A DNA stretch of 64,000 nt from Schaalia canis (lineage in GTDB: Bacteria > Actinomycetota > Actinomycetes > Actinomycetales > Actinomycetaceae), in the NCBI RefSeq assembly GCF_003858455.1, contig NZ_RQZF01000008.1, positions 1-64,000 on the forward strand, written 5' to 3'. The position numbers and the translations under genes are program-made. Every line of letters begins with the position of its first letter. Positions within the stretch are counted from its first letter, which is position 1. The notes below the pieces were generated by a model, which had not been told where the DNA came from, did not search any database, and saw only the letters and a list, made by a program, of their open reading frames with translations. Positions 1 through 8,516 of the stretch are shown here, piece after piece.

Positions 1-69
1 AATGTGCCTGGCACACCATGTACACAATGCACTATGCCGTACCTATTGCGTTAACCCGTACATGAAAGC

Positions 70-159
70 AAGCGGCCGGGGTGCGTGCGGCACGGCTAGG
101 CACATGAGCCGCTGCGAAGCAGCAGGCTCATGGGCACACGCGCCCCACCCCGCCCGCTT
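70..159 (-). terminator. Large nested inverted repeat downstream of gabD
   Basis: The outer arms run from about 70-90 and 138-159 and pair imperfectly (AAGCGG and CGGGGTG blocks against CACCCCG and CCGCTT). The inner hairpin at 103-132 is nearly perfect: CATGAGCC then GCTGC, a GAA loop, GCAGC, one unpaired A, and GGCTCATG. It begins 15 bases beyond the gabD stop on the minus strand, so a terminator or RNA-stabilising structure is the simplest reading. No clean T-run follows. Bases 1-69 hold no gene, only short GTAC-containing motifs. Confidence 0.5.
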
Positions 160-174
160 CAGAGGGAGAAGAGA

Positions 175-1662
175 TTAGCGGCCATTGAGGAAGTCGGGGG
201 CCGGAATCCCCACATAGACCGTTTCGAGGTAGTCTTCGATGCCTTCTTTGCCGCCTTCGCGCCCCATCCCCGACTGCTTCATGCCACCAAAAGGTGCACC
301 AGCGTTGGAAATGGTGGCTGAGTTGACGCCGAGCATGCCGATTTCAAGGCGCTCTGCCAGTCGGATGATGCGGCCAATATCGGCGGTGTGGAAGTATCCC
401 GCTAGACCTACTGAGTCTGAGTTGATGATGCGGATGAGTTCTTCTTCGTCGTGGAATCGAACGACGGGGGCAACGGGGCCGAAGATTTCTTCGGTCATGA
501 TGGGCGCGTCAACGCCAACATCTGTGATGAGGGTGGGCGGGAAGAAGAAGCCTGGACGCTCAAGCCGACTGCCGCCTGTGAGGACTGTGGCACCGTTGGC
601 AACGGCATTGTCGACCATGCGGGAAATGGTGCTGATTTGTTGTTCGGACACGAGGGGGCCGACATTGGTGCCTTCTTCGATACCGTCGCCTACTCGTTGT
701 TCGCTGAGGCGTTGGGCGAAACGCTGGGTGAAGGTGTCGTAGATCGAGTCGTGCACGAAGAAGTGGTCGGCAGCGTTGCAGGCTTCTCCCATATTGCGCA
801 GCTTGGTCATGAGCGCACATTCGACAGCGTGGTCGACATCGGCATCCTCAAAGACGATGAAGGGGGCGTTACCGCCAAGTTCCATGGAGGTGCGGAGCAC
901 CTGATCGGCGGCTTCCTTGAGCAGGGCACGCCCCACTGCGGTCGAGCCTGTGAAGGAGAGTTTACGTAGGCGACGATCTTGGATGAGAGGGCCGGTGATG
1001 GCGCGGGTTTGTTCAGAGGGAATAACTGACAACACGCCTGCTGGTAGGCCCGCTTCAGCCATGATCTTGGCAAAGAGGAGCGCTGTTAGTGGTGTTTCTT
1101 TGGAGGGTTTGAGGATGGCGACATTTCCTGCCGCGAAAGCGGGGCCTGCTTTTCGCGTGGCCATTGCCAGGGGGAAGTTCCAGGGGGTGATGAAGAGGCA
1201 GGGCCCAACGGGGCGACGCACGACAATGGCTTGCAGGTGCCCTTCGGGGACGCGGAAGTAATCGCCGCGGATGCGCACCGCCTCTTCAGCGAACCAGCGC
1301 AGGAATTCTGCTCCGTAGGTCACTTCGCCGTCTGCTTGATCGAGGGGTTTGCCCATTTCCAGGGTCATGACCAGGGCGAGGTCTTCGCGGTAGGTGGTGG
1401 TCATCAGTTCGAATGCGTGGCGAAGGATCTCGCTACGTTGACGAGGTGGCGTGAATTGCCAGGCGTCTTGTGCGGCAAAGGCTGCGTTGAGGGCGTCGGC
1501 AGCGTCTTGAGGTGTTGCCGAGGCGACGGTGGTGAGGACTTCTCCGGTGGCGGGGTTGAGGACGTCGAAGCGTTCCCCGGATGAGGCGGGGCGGAACTGT
1601 CCATTAATGAAAAGGTCCGTGGGGATGCGGGAAAGAAGGTCGCGTATACGAGGGTCTGTCAT
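175..1662 (-). CDS. gabD: NAD(P)-dependent succinate-semialdehyde dehydrogenase
   Basis: This 495-residue aldehyde dehydrogenase most likely oxidises succinic semialdehyde to succinate in the cytoplasm. It has the cofactor-fold motif FTGSTAVGR, the catalytic-Glu segment MELGGN and the nucleophile Cys in GEACNAADHF. The C-terminal EEIFGPV and PFGGMKQSG blocks are typical of the GabD branch. The start at 1662 has a good ribosome site (AAAGGAG). It faces away from the homoprotocatechuate genes across a 300-base divergent promoter region. Succinic semialdehyde is the product of the HpaI aldolase at 11372, so the gene probably finishes that pathway. The family call is firm; the exact substrate is inferred from motif and context. 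Confidence 0.88.
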   Translation of the reverse strand: MTDPRIRDLLSRIPTDLFINGQFRPASSGERFDVLNPATGEVLTTVASATPQDAADALNAAFAAQDAWQFTPPRQRSEILRHAFELMTTTYREDLALVMTLEMGKPLDQADGEVTYGAEFLRWFAEEAVRIRGDYFRVPEGHLQAIVVRRPVGPCLFITPWNFPLAMATRKAGPAFAAGNVAILKPSKETPLTALLFAKIMAEAGLPAGVLSVIPSEQTRAITGPLIQDRRLRKLSFTGSTAVGRALLKEAADQVLRTSMELGGNAPFIVFEDADVDHAVECALMTKLRNMGEACNAADHFFVHDSIYDTFTQRFAQRLSEQRVGDGIEEGTNVGPLVSEQQISTISRMVDNAVANGATVLTGGSRLERPGFFFPPTLITDVGVDAPIMTEEIFGPVAPVVRFHDEEELIRIINSDSVGLAGYFHTADIGRIIRLAERLEIGMLGVNSATISNAGAPFGGMKQSGMGREGGKEGIEDYLETVYVGIPAPDFLNGR

Positions 1663-1737
1663 GTGAGTTCTCCTTTGAAGCTCAGCATTGTGGAGAGGTG
1701 TGTATGAAGAGGGTGCCGAGTAATTTCAGCCTACCTG

Positions 1738-1790
1738 TTGACAATACTCCATCAATGCAGCATGATCGTATCACAGATCAGATATGATCT
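1738..1790 (+). promoter_or_regulatory. Candidate promoter and operator of the homoprotocatechuate operon
   Basis: A perfect -35 TTGACA at 1738-1743 is followed after 17 bases by CATGAT (1761-1766), a four-of-six match to TATAAT. Just downstream, 1775-1790 is a near-perfect 16-base palindrome (AGATCAGATATGATCT, one mismatched pair). The rest of the 1663-1962 gap holds no gene. The palindrome sits where a repressor would block elongation or initiation; the GntR-family regulator at 7714 is the obvious candidate to bind it, but that link is inference. Confidence 0.5.
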
Positions 1791-1890
1791 CAGATATGTT
1801 TATCGCGAGCGGCATAACCCCCGTTCCCCCCAAACGAATCAGGGCTTCGCAACGGAGCAGGGCCCTGATAAACCCGCAGCTCAACTAGAA

Positions 1891-1945
1891 AGCCCAGCCA
1901 AACCAGGCAGCTCACCTAAACAGACAGCCCAGCTAAACCAGGTAG
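1891..1945 (+). repeat. Imperfect direct repeat in the leader of the FAH-RraA gene
   Basis: The 20-base unit at 1891-1910 (AGCCCAGCCAAACCAGGCAG) recurs at 1926-1945 with 18 of 20 bases identical, a period of 35 bases. The spacer also repeats CAGCTCA-type sequence. The copies lie just ahead of the start codon at 1963, where no strong Shine-Dalgarno sequence is visible. Confidence 0.55.
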
Positions 1946-1962
1946 GCCCCAGATAGGCCCAG

Positions 1963-3432
1963 ATGAAGGAGCAGGCATTGCGCACCAACATCATCACCGA
2001 CACCCTCGGACTCCCGGTCGGTAAGATCATTGCCGTCCACCTGTCCTACCCCTCCCGCGCCGCGCAACGCGGACGCACCCCCGCAGAAGCCTCGTACTTC
2101 TTCAAGGCCCCCTCCTCCCTCAGTACCGGAGGCAACGTTGAGCGCCCCTCCAACGCCGAGCTCCTTGTCTTTGAAGCTGAAATCGCCCTTGTCATTGGCA
2201 GCGCCGCCCGCAATGTCACCCCCGACACAGCATGGAACCACGTCGGCTGGGTGACTGCCGCTAATGACATGGGCATCCTTGACCTGCGCGCCGCCGACAA
2301 AGGCTCCAACGTCCGCTCCAAGTCAGGCGACGGCATGACTCCCCTGGGCCCGACCCTCATTGACGCTCGCAGTATCCGCCCCGAGGCCCTGCACGTTCGC
2401 GCCACCGTGGACGGCCAGATCGTTCAAGACGACTCATCCTCCACACTGCTCTTCTCCTTCGCCCACTTCATCGCTGATCTCTCCCGCGTGATGACCCTCG
2501 AAGCAGGAGACGTCATTCTCACCGGCACACCCGCAGGTTCCTCCGTCCTCCAGCCCGGCCAGAGCGTCACCGTTGAGGTCTACTCCGAAGACGACCCGAG
2601 CCTCACCTCTGGCCCCCTCACCACCCAGGTTGTCGAGGCACCCGCCCTGGCCCCGATTGGTTCAGCCCCCGTAGCCAGCGAACAGCAGCGCATTGACGCC
2701 TGGGGTTCACGCGAAGCAGCCGGACTTGAACCCGAGTTCGTCCTCACCGATGAACTCCGCGAGCGCCTCAGCAAGGTCGCCGTTGCTACCCTGTCCTCCC
2801 AACTGCGCTCCCGCGGCTACGCCAACGCCTCCATTGACGGTGTGCGTCCCATGGTTCCAGGCATGAAGGTCATCGGCCCGGCTCGTACCCTGCGCTACGT
2901 TGCTCACCGCCCTGACCTGTTCAAAGCCAAGGGAGGCGGATTCAACGCTCAAAAGCGCGCCATTGACACCGTGAACGAGGGCGAAGTCCTCGTGATGGAA
3001 GCCCGTTCCTTTGAGTTTGCTGGCACCCTGGGGGATATTCTCGCCCTGCGTGCTCGTGTACGCGGAGCCGCAGGCATTATTACCGATGGTGCCGTGCGCG
3101 ACTGGGCTGCTGTGGCCGAGGTTGGCCTACCCGTCATGGCTCAAGGCCCTCACCCTTCGGTGCTTGGCCGCGTTCACGTCCCCTGGGATACCGACATCAC
3201 CATCACCTGTGGCGGAGCGACCGTGCAGGTAGGTGACATTATCGTCGGTGATGATGACGGTGCGGTTGTTATTCCCCCTCACCTGGTCGTTGAGGTCCTG
3301 GAGGCCTCGGAGATCCAGGAAAAGGAAGAAACCTTTATCGCTCAGATGGTCGAAGAAGGCCACAGCGTTGATGGTCTCTACCCCATGAACGCTACCTGGC
3401 GTGAGCGTTACAACGAGTGGTGCCACAACTGA
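1963..3432 (+). CDS. FAH-family isomerase/decarboxylase fused to an RraA-family domain
   Basis: This 489-residue protein joins two families. Residues of about 1-215 are a fumarylacetoacetate hydrolase domain like HpaG (metal-site segment VFEAEIALVIG, later VILTGTPAGSS). Residues of about 245-485 are an RraA/HMG-aldolase domain (GIITDGAVRDW, VHVPWDTDI, VGDIIVGDDDGAVVIP). HpaG normally decarboxylates 5-oxopent-3-ene-1,2,5-tricarboxylate and isomerises the product in homoprotocatechuate breakdown. RraA relatives are often 4-hydroxy-4-methyl-2-oxoglutarate or oxaloacetate aldolases/decarboxylases. In E. coli HpaG is two FAH halves; here one half seems replaced by RraA. It heads the operon; hpaE starts 61 bases later. 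The start is uncertain because the ribosome site is weak. Confidence 0.82.
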   Translation: MKEQALRTNIITDTLGLPVGKIIAVHLSYPSRAAQRGRTPAEASYFFKAPSSLSTGGNVERPSNAELLVFEAEIALVIGSAARNVTPDTAWNHVGWVTAANDMGILDLRAADKGSNVRSKSGDGMTPLGPTLIDARSIRPEALHVRATVDGQIVQDDSSSTLLFSFAHFIADLSRVMTLEAGDVILTGTPAGSSVLQPGQSVTVEVYSEDDPSLTSGPLTTQVVEAPALAPIGSAPVASEQQRIDAWGSREAAGLEPEFVLTDELRERLSKVAVATLSSQLRSRGYANASIDGVRPMVPGMKVIGPARTLRYVAHRPDLFKAKGGGFNAQKRAIDTVNEGEVLVMEARSFEFAGTLGDILALRARVRGAAGIITDGAVRDWAAVAEVGLPVMAQGPHPSVLGRVHVPWDTDITITCGGATVQVGDIIVGDDDGAVVIPPHLVVEVLEASEIQEKEETFIAQMVEEGHSVDGLYPMNATWRERYNEWCHN

Positions 3433-3493
3433 CTCCACTGCGCGTTTTCCTCTAACCCCTGCCCCCAATCCCCTACCCTTCAGGAGAAACACG

Positions 3494-5026
3494 ATGGCAA
3501 CGAAGCCTTCGGGCCTACCCGACCGGATCCAGCACTACATTGGTGGTTCCTTCGCCGACTCCATCGGCAAAGAAACCTTCGAGGTGCTCGAGCCCACCAC
3601 CAATACCCCTTACATCACCTGTGCCTCTGGCCAGCAGGCTGACGTTGATGCTGCCGTTGCAGCCGCGAAGAAAGCCTTCGACGAGGGCCCCTGGCCCCGA
3701 ATGCTCCCGCGCGAGCGCGCACGGGTCCTCTACCGTATCGCCGACGAGGTTGCCGCCATTAACGACGAGCTGGCCGCCATTGAGTCCTTCGACTCGGGTC
3801 TGCCAATCCGTCAGGCCAAAGGCCAGGCCAACCGTGCAGCCGAAAACTTCCGTTTCTTCGCTGACCTCATCGTCGCCCAGGTCGATGACGCATTCAAGAT
3901 GCCCGGACGCCAAATCAACTATGTCAACCGTAAGCCCAAGGGCGTTGCCGGCCTCATCACCCCCTGGAACACCCCCTTCATGCAGGAATCCTGGAAGCTC
4001 GCCCCCGCGCTAGCCTCGGGCTGCACCGTCGTCCTCAAACCTGCCGAATTCACCCCCGTTTCCGCCCAGCTCTGGGCAGGCATTATGGAGCGCGCTGGTG
4101 TACCTGAAGGCGTATTCAACGTCGTCCACGGTTTCGGGGAAAGCGCCGGTGATGCCCTCGTCAAGCACCCCGACGTCCAACTGGTTTCCTTCACCGGCGA
4201 ACTCGGCACCGGAAAAATCATCTACGCCAATTGCGCGCAGAATATGAAGCACATGTCAATGGAGCTTGGCGGTAAGTCCCCCGCTGTCATCTTCGCTGAT
4301 GCTGACTTCGAAGCCGCCCTAGACTCCACCCTCTTTGGCGTATTCTCCCTCAACGGCGAACGCTGCACGGCCTCGTCGCGTATCCTCGTCGAGCGCCCCA
4401 TCTACGACCGTTTCGTCGAGGCCTACGCCGAGCGCGCCAAGCGCATCGTCGTCGGTGATCCGTCCAACCCTGACACCGAAATCGGCGCCCTCGTCCACCC
4501 TGAGCACTACGCCAAGGTGTGCGAGTACATCGAAATCGGCAAGGGCGAGGCTCGCCTCGTAGCTGGCGGAGGACGCCCCGCAGATCTGCCCGAAGGCAAC
4601 TATGTCGAAGCTACCGTCTTTGCTGACGTTGCTCCCGACGCGCGCATCTTCCAAGAAGAGATCTTCGGCCCGGTCGTGGCCATTACCCCATTCGACACTG
4701 ACGAAGAAGCCATTGAACTGGCCAATAACGTTGAGTACGGCCTGGCCGCCTACGTGTGGACAAGCAATGTTGCCCGCGCCCACAACGTCGCCCACGCCAT
4801 CGAATCGGGCATGGTGTGGATCAACTCCCACAATGTCCGCGACCTGCGCACGCCTTTTGGCGGCGTGAAGGGCTCGGGCCTGGGTCACGAGGGCGGCTAC
4901 CGTTCCCTGGACTTCTACTCCGTCCAGCAATCCATCCACGTCACCCTCGGTGACGTTCACACCACTCGTTTTGGAGCCACCGGATACGCCGAGAATGACC
5001 TCGGCTTGGGCGGCCCCTCTGCCTGA
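3494..5026 (+). CDS. hpaE: 5-carboxymethyl-2-hydroxymuconate semialdehyde dehydrogenase
   Basis: The protein (510 residues) oxidises the ring-opened semialdehyde made by HpaD to 5-carboxymethyl-2-hydroxymuconate. It is a complete aldehyde dehydrogenase: PWNTPFMQESWK near residue 155, FTGELGTGK, the catalytic Glu in MELGGKSP, the nucleophile Cys in NGERCTASSR, and the C-terminal EEIFGPVV and PFGGVKGSGLG. The reading frame is open upstream to 3401, but ATG 3494 is chosen because AGGAGA lies 7 bases before it. Position between the FAH-RraA fusion and hpaD supports the substrate; on sequence alone other semialdehyde dehydrogenases would be possible. Confidence 0.88.
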   Translation: MATKPSGLPDRIQHYIGGSFADSIGKETFEVLEPTTNTPYITCASGQQADVDAAVAAAKKAFDEGPWPRMLPRERARVLYRIADEVAAINDELAAIESFDSGLPIRQAKGQANRAAENFRFFADLIVAQVDDAFKMPGRQINYVNRKPKGVAGLITPWNTPFMQESWKLAPALASGCTVVLKPAEFTPVSAQLWAGIMERAGVPEGVFNVVHGFGESAGDALVKHPDVQLVSFTGELGTGKIIYANCAQNMKHMSMELGGKSPAVIFADADFEAALDSTLFGVFSLNGERCTASSRILVERPIYDRFVEAYAERAKRIVVGDPSNPDTEIGALVHPEHYAKVCEYIEIGKGEARLVAGGGRPADLPEGNYVEATVFADVAPDARIFQEEIFGPVVAITPFDTDEEAIELANNVEYGLAAYVWTSNVARAHNVAHAIESGMVWINSHNVRDLRTPFGGVKGSGLGHEGGYRSLDFYSVQQSIHVTLGDVHTTRFGATGYAENDLGLGGPSA

Positions 5027-5104
5027 TCCCTGCGTTCAGGCAGCCCAACATGCCGCACCGGCGGCACTCCACCACCCCCGTATTTTCAGCCAAAGGAGAC
5101 TGAC

Positions 5105-6172
5105 ATGTCGGATTTTGTTCCCACCCCCACCGCACCCGCACCCGATATCCTGCGCTGCGCCTACATGGAGCTCATCGTCACTGACCTGGCCAAGTCGCGT
5201 GAATTCTACGTTGACATTCTTGGCCTGGTTGTCACCGAAGAGGACGAAAACACCATCTACCTTCGTTCCTTCGAAGAGTTCATCCACCACAACCTTGTCC
5301 TGCGTAAGGGCGATGTTGCGGCTGTCGCCGCCTTTTCCTTCCGTGTCCGCTCCCCTGAGGACGTGGACAAGGCCGAGGCCTACTACACAGAACTCGGCTG
5401 CGAGACTCGCCGTGGCTCCTTCACAAAGGGAATCCCGGACGCTGTGCGTGTCGTTGACCCCTTAGGCTTCCCCTACGAGTTCTTCTACGAGGTTGAACAC
5501 GTCGAACGCCTCGCTTGGGCCTACCAGCTCCAGGGAGCGGGCGCCCTGGTGCGCCTCGACCACTTTAACCAGGTGTTCCCCGACGTCGTCAAGGGCACTG
5601 CCTACCTCAACGACCTGGGCTTTAAGACCACCGAATCCATTAAGGATGATGCTGGCGTCACCTACGCCGCGTGGATGACCCGTAAGCACACCGTCCATGA
5701 CACCGCTATGACCGGCGGTGACGGCCCCCGCATGCACCACGTTGCCTTCGCCACCCACGAAAAGCACAATATTCTCTACATTTGCGACAAGCTCGGGGGT
5801 CTGCGCCGCTCAGACATGATCGAGCGCGGCCCCGGACGCCACGGCGTCTCCAACGCCTTCTACCTCTACCTGCGTGACCCTGACGGTCACCGCGTCGAAA
5901 TCTACACCCAGGACTACTACACCGGCGACCCCGACAACCCCGAGGTTGTCTGGGATGTCCACGATAACCAGCGCCGCGACTTCTGGGGCCACCAGGTCGT
6001 CCCCTCCTGGTACCGCGAGGCCTCCCTCGTCCTCGACCTGGACGGCAATGTTCAGCCCGTCATCGAGCGCACCGAGGCCAAGGAAATCGACGTCACCATC
6101 GGTGCCGACGGCTTCTCTTACACCCGCAAGGGCGACACCGAGGCGGGCTTCAAGCTGGGAGGCCAGGTATGA
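5105..6172 (+). CDS. hpaD: 3,4-dihydroxyphenylacetate 2,3-dioxygenase (homoprotocatechuate dioxygenase)
   Basis: This 355-residue two-domain extradiol (VOC-fold) dioxygenase closely resembles the Brevibacterium fuscum homoprotocatechuate enzyme. With a constant offset of two residues, the metal ligands are His153 (LDHFN), His212 (MHHVAF) and Glu265 (HRVEIY), and the acid-base His is 198 (KHTVH). It cleaves 3,4-dihydroxyphenylacetate next to the hydroxyls to give 5-carboxymethyl-2-hydroxymuconate semialdehyde, the HpaE substrate. The ribosome site AAGGAGA precedes ATG 5105. The stop overlaps the transporter start (ATGA), showing translational coupling. This is the diagnostic gene of the cluster. 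Confidence 0.93.
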   Translation: MSDFVPTPTAPAPDILRCAYMELIVTDLAKSREFYVDILGLVVTEEDENTIYLRSFEEFIHHNLVLRKGDVAAVAAFSFRVRSPEDVDKAEAYYTELGCETRRGSFTKGIPDAVRVVDPLGFPYEFFYEVEHVERLAWAYQLQGAGALVRLDHFNQVFPDVVKGTAYLNDLGFKTTESIKDDAGVTYAAWMTRKHTVHDTAMTGGDGPRMHHVAFATHEKHNILYICDKLGGLRRSDMIERGPGRHGVSNAFYLYLRDPDGHRVEIYTQDYYTGDPDNPEVVWDVHDNQRRDFWGHQVVPSWYREASLVLDLDGNVQPVIERTEAKEIDVTIGADGFSYTRKGDTEAGFKLGGQV

Positions 6173-7575
6173 GCGCAGCAAATATTGTCCTCGATGCCAA
6201 GAAACCTGAGGATCGTAGGGTCGCCCTCGGCACCCTGATCGGCACAGCCGTCGAATGGTATGACTTCTTCATCTACGCCAACGCGGCAGCTATCGTCCTC
6301 GCTCCCCTCTACTTTGACCCCTTCGTTCAAAGCGGCGGTGAACTGGCCGGCCGGCTGATTTCCTTCGCCACCGTCGGTATCTCCTTCTTCTTCCGCCCCC
6401 TCGGCGCGGCCGTGGCAGGACACTACGGAGACAAGATCGGCCGTAAAGGCATGCTGGTCCTCACCCTGGTGCTCATGGGCGTGGCCACCTTCCTCATCGG
6501 CTTGCTGCCCACCTTTGAAACCATCGGCGTATGGGCACCGATCCTGCTCATCGTCCTGCGCGTCACGCAAGGTTTTGCCGCAGGTGGCGAATGGGGCGGT
6601 GCAGCCCTCATGGCAGTCGAACACGCTCCGGCAAATAAGCGCGGCCTCTTTGGTGGTTTCCCCCAGATCGGCGTGCCCCTGGGCATGCTCATGGCCACCT
6701 TGGCCCTAGCTGTCACCGACGCCCTGACAACGGAAGAACAATTCCTCAGCTGGGGCTGGCGCGTCCCCTTCCTCTTGTCCTTCCTGCTCATCATCATCGG
6801 TATGGCCATCCGCATGGGCGTGTCCGAATCACCGGTGATGAAGGAAATCTCAGCCAGCGAGGAGCAGGTCCGCCTGCCTTTGCTCGACATGTTCCGCACC
6901 TCCTGGAAGCCTCTGCTCCAAGGCACCCTGATCTTCGCGGGTAACGGTGTGGCCGGCTACATGATTACCGGCGGCTACATCCTGTCCTACACCACGAAGG
7001 ACCTGGGGATGGAACGCGAACCGATCCTGCACCTCATCACCCTGGCGGCGGCCTCGTGGATTATCACGACGCTGACGGCAGCGTGGCTGTCGGACAAGAT
7101 TGGACGCAAGGCGGTCTACCTCATTGGTTTTGTGATCCAACTGGTGTGGATCTTCATCCTCTTCCGACTTATCGACACGCAAAGCCTGGGCATGATCGCT
7201 CTGGGTATGCTCGTGCTGACCATTCCCCTGGGCTTCACATACGGCCCCCAGGCTGCGCTCTTCTCCGAAATGTTCCCCGCACGCATCCGCTACTCGGGTG
7301 CTGGCCTGGCCAATGCCTTTGGTGCGATTGTTGGTGGCGCCTTTGCCCCGCTGATCGCCACCTACCTTCAGGCAGAGTTCAAGACCTCACTGGCAGTTGC
7401 TGGCTACATCTTCGCAGTCACCCTCGTCGGCACTATCGCCATGCTTTCCACGAAGGACCGCACCGGTGCGCCGCTGACGGCCTCGGCCGACGCCGATGCC
7501 AACAAGCGCATTGACGAGGTTGCCGCTGAAGTCCGCGCAACGCCCGTGAACTTCGAACGGGGCGCTGGCTACTGA
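6169..7575 (+). CDS. MFS transporter, metabolite:H+ symporter (MHS) family
   Basis: This 468-residue membrane protein has about twelve hydrophobic segments. It carries the MHS signature near the N-terminus (GTAVEWYDFFIY), the loop-2 motif GDKIGRKGML and a repeat-related SDKIGRKAVY after segment 8. MHS proteins import carboxylates and aromatic acids with protons (citrate, alpha-ketoglutarate, shikimate, 4-hydroxyphenylacetate-like acids). Its start overlaps the hpaD stop by four bases, so it is made with the ring-cleaving enzyme and probably imports the aromatic acid the cluster degrades. The substrate is inference. Confidence 0.85.
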   Translation: MSAANIVLDAKKPEDRRVALGTLIGTAVEWYDFFIYANAAAIVLAPLYFDPFVQSGGELAGRLISFATVGISFFFRPLGAAVAGHYGDKIGRKGMLVLTLVLMGVATFLIGLLPTFETIGVWAPILLIVLRVTQGFAAGGEWGGAALMAVEHAPANKRGLFGGFPQIGVPLGMLMATLALAVTDALTTEEQFLSWGWRVPFLLSFLLIIIGMAIRMGVSESPVMKEISASEEQVRLPLLDMFRTSWKPLLQGTLIFAGNGVAGYMITGGYILSYTTKDLGMEREPILHLITLAAASWIITTLTAAWLSDKIGRKAVYLIGFVIQLVWIFILFRLIDTQSLGMIALGMLVLTIPLGFTYGPQAALFSEMFPARIRYSGAGLANAFGAIVGGAFAPLIATYLQAEFKTSLAVAGYIFAVTLVGTIAMLSTKDRTGAPLTASADADANKRIDEVAAEVRATPVNFERGAGY

Positions 7576-7620
7576 GCGTCCAATAACGGTCAGCAGCCCG
7601 CCGAAAATGTCTCGTCCCCT

Positions 7621-7663
7621 ATGCTTGGGGGTGTGAGTGGCTCCCACAAGCACCCTCAAGCAT
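7621..7663 (+). terminator. Hairpin after the transporter gene
   Basis: Arms at 7621-7640 and 7644-7663 pair as ATGCTTG, then GGGTG, then TGG, with a few mismatches. It lies 45 bases past the transporter stop and 50 bases before the GntR regulator. There is no T-run, so it may be a weak terminator or attenuator that separates regulator expression from the catabolic genes. Confidence 0.45.
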
Positions 7664-7713
7664 GACCACAGCGAATGCCTCGCCGTCGCACGGATTAAAG
7701 GAACACCCTGACC

Positions 7714-8376
7714 ATGCCAGCCCCCACCTCGAAATCGGACACTGTCTATCAGCAACTGCGTTCACGCATTGTTGACGGCCAGTACACCCCCGGTTTCCGG
7801 CTGACTTTTTCTGCCCTGGCAGAAGAGTTCGGGGTCTCCACCGTTCCTGTACGTGAAGCAATTCGCTCCCTCGAAGCAGAAGGTTTAGTGGAATACACCC
7901 TCAACATTGGCGCTCGAGTGTCTGAGGTCAATCTTGAGGACTACTACGAGTCAATGGTCTCCCTAGCGCTCTTAGAAGGCATGGCAACAGCCCTGGCTGC
8001 CCCTCATATCACGGAAGAGGATCTGCAGATCGCTTATTCCCTCAACCGCGACATGGAAGCCCTCACCCGCTCCTCCTACTTCGACTCTGACGCCTACCGT
8101 AGGCTCAATGGACGTTTCCACTCGGTGCTCTGCGCCCCCTGTCCAAACTCCCGCATCGTGTCACTGGTGACGAATGAGGCAGAACGAGTCACTATTATTC
8201 GCCGTTCCTCACTTAAATTTGAGAGTGCGCAATCAGTGGACTCCATCGCCCAACACGATCACCTTCTTGACCTGATCCGTACAGGAGCCGACCCTGCTGA
8301 GATAGAGAGCTTCGCCCGTCAGCACAAGATGGCATCGCTCCACTCAAAGGTATCGACTCCGCTGCGCTCACTCTGA
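7714..8376 (+). CDS. GntR-family transcriptional regulator, FCD subfamily
   Basis: This 220-residue regulator has an N-terminal winged helix-turn-helix (residues about 5-70: SALAEEFGVSTVPVREAIRS and LEAEGLVEY) and an all-helical FCD ligand domain (about 80-210). FCD regulators usually repress catabolic genes until a carboxylate ligand binds. It sits inside the homoprotocatechuate cluster between transporter and monooxygenase, so it likely controls this cluster. The palindrome at 1775-1790 and the hairpin at 8398-8417 are candidate targets. The ribosome site AAAGGAA lies before ATG 7714. Confidence 0.86.
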   Translation: MPAPTSKSDTVYQQLRSRIVDGQYTPGFRLTFSALAEEFGVSTVPVREAIRSLEAEGLVEYTLNIGARVSEVNLEDYYESMVSLALLEGMATALAAPHITEEDLQIAYSLNRDMEALTRSSYFDSDAYRRLNGRFHSVLCAPCPNSRIVSLVTNEAERVTIIRRSSLKFESAQSVDSIAQHDHLLDLIRTGADPAEIESFARQHKMASLHSKVSTPLRSL

Positions 8377-8397
8377 CTTTTCGTCACTATTGCTCAC

Positions 8398-8417
8398 GTT
8401 GCACCACCGGGTGCAAC
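8398..8417. promoter_or_regulatory. Perfect 8-base inverted repeat between GntR and monooxygenase genes
   Basis: GTTGCACC, a four-base ACCG loop, and GGTGCAAC form a perfect hairpin 22 bases after the GntR stop. No T-run follows, so it may be a terminator core or a regulator-binding palindrome. The rest of the 8377-8516 gap shows nothing clear. Confidence 0.4.
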
Positions 8418-8516
8418 CGCTTCGTATACCCACATTCGCCTTACTCCCCTGCGGCTCACCTGTGAGCATGCTGGGCTGGTGAAGGCCACCCCACAATGAT
8501 GTGAAGGGACTCAATC

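Noticed and set aside
4319-4960. 213-codon minus-strand frame inside hpaE
   Set aside because: Shadow of a well-supported dehydrogenase gene.
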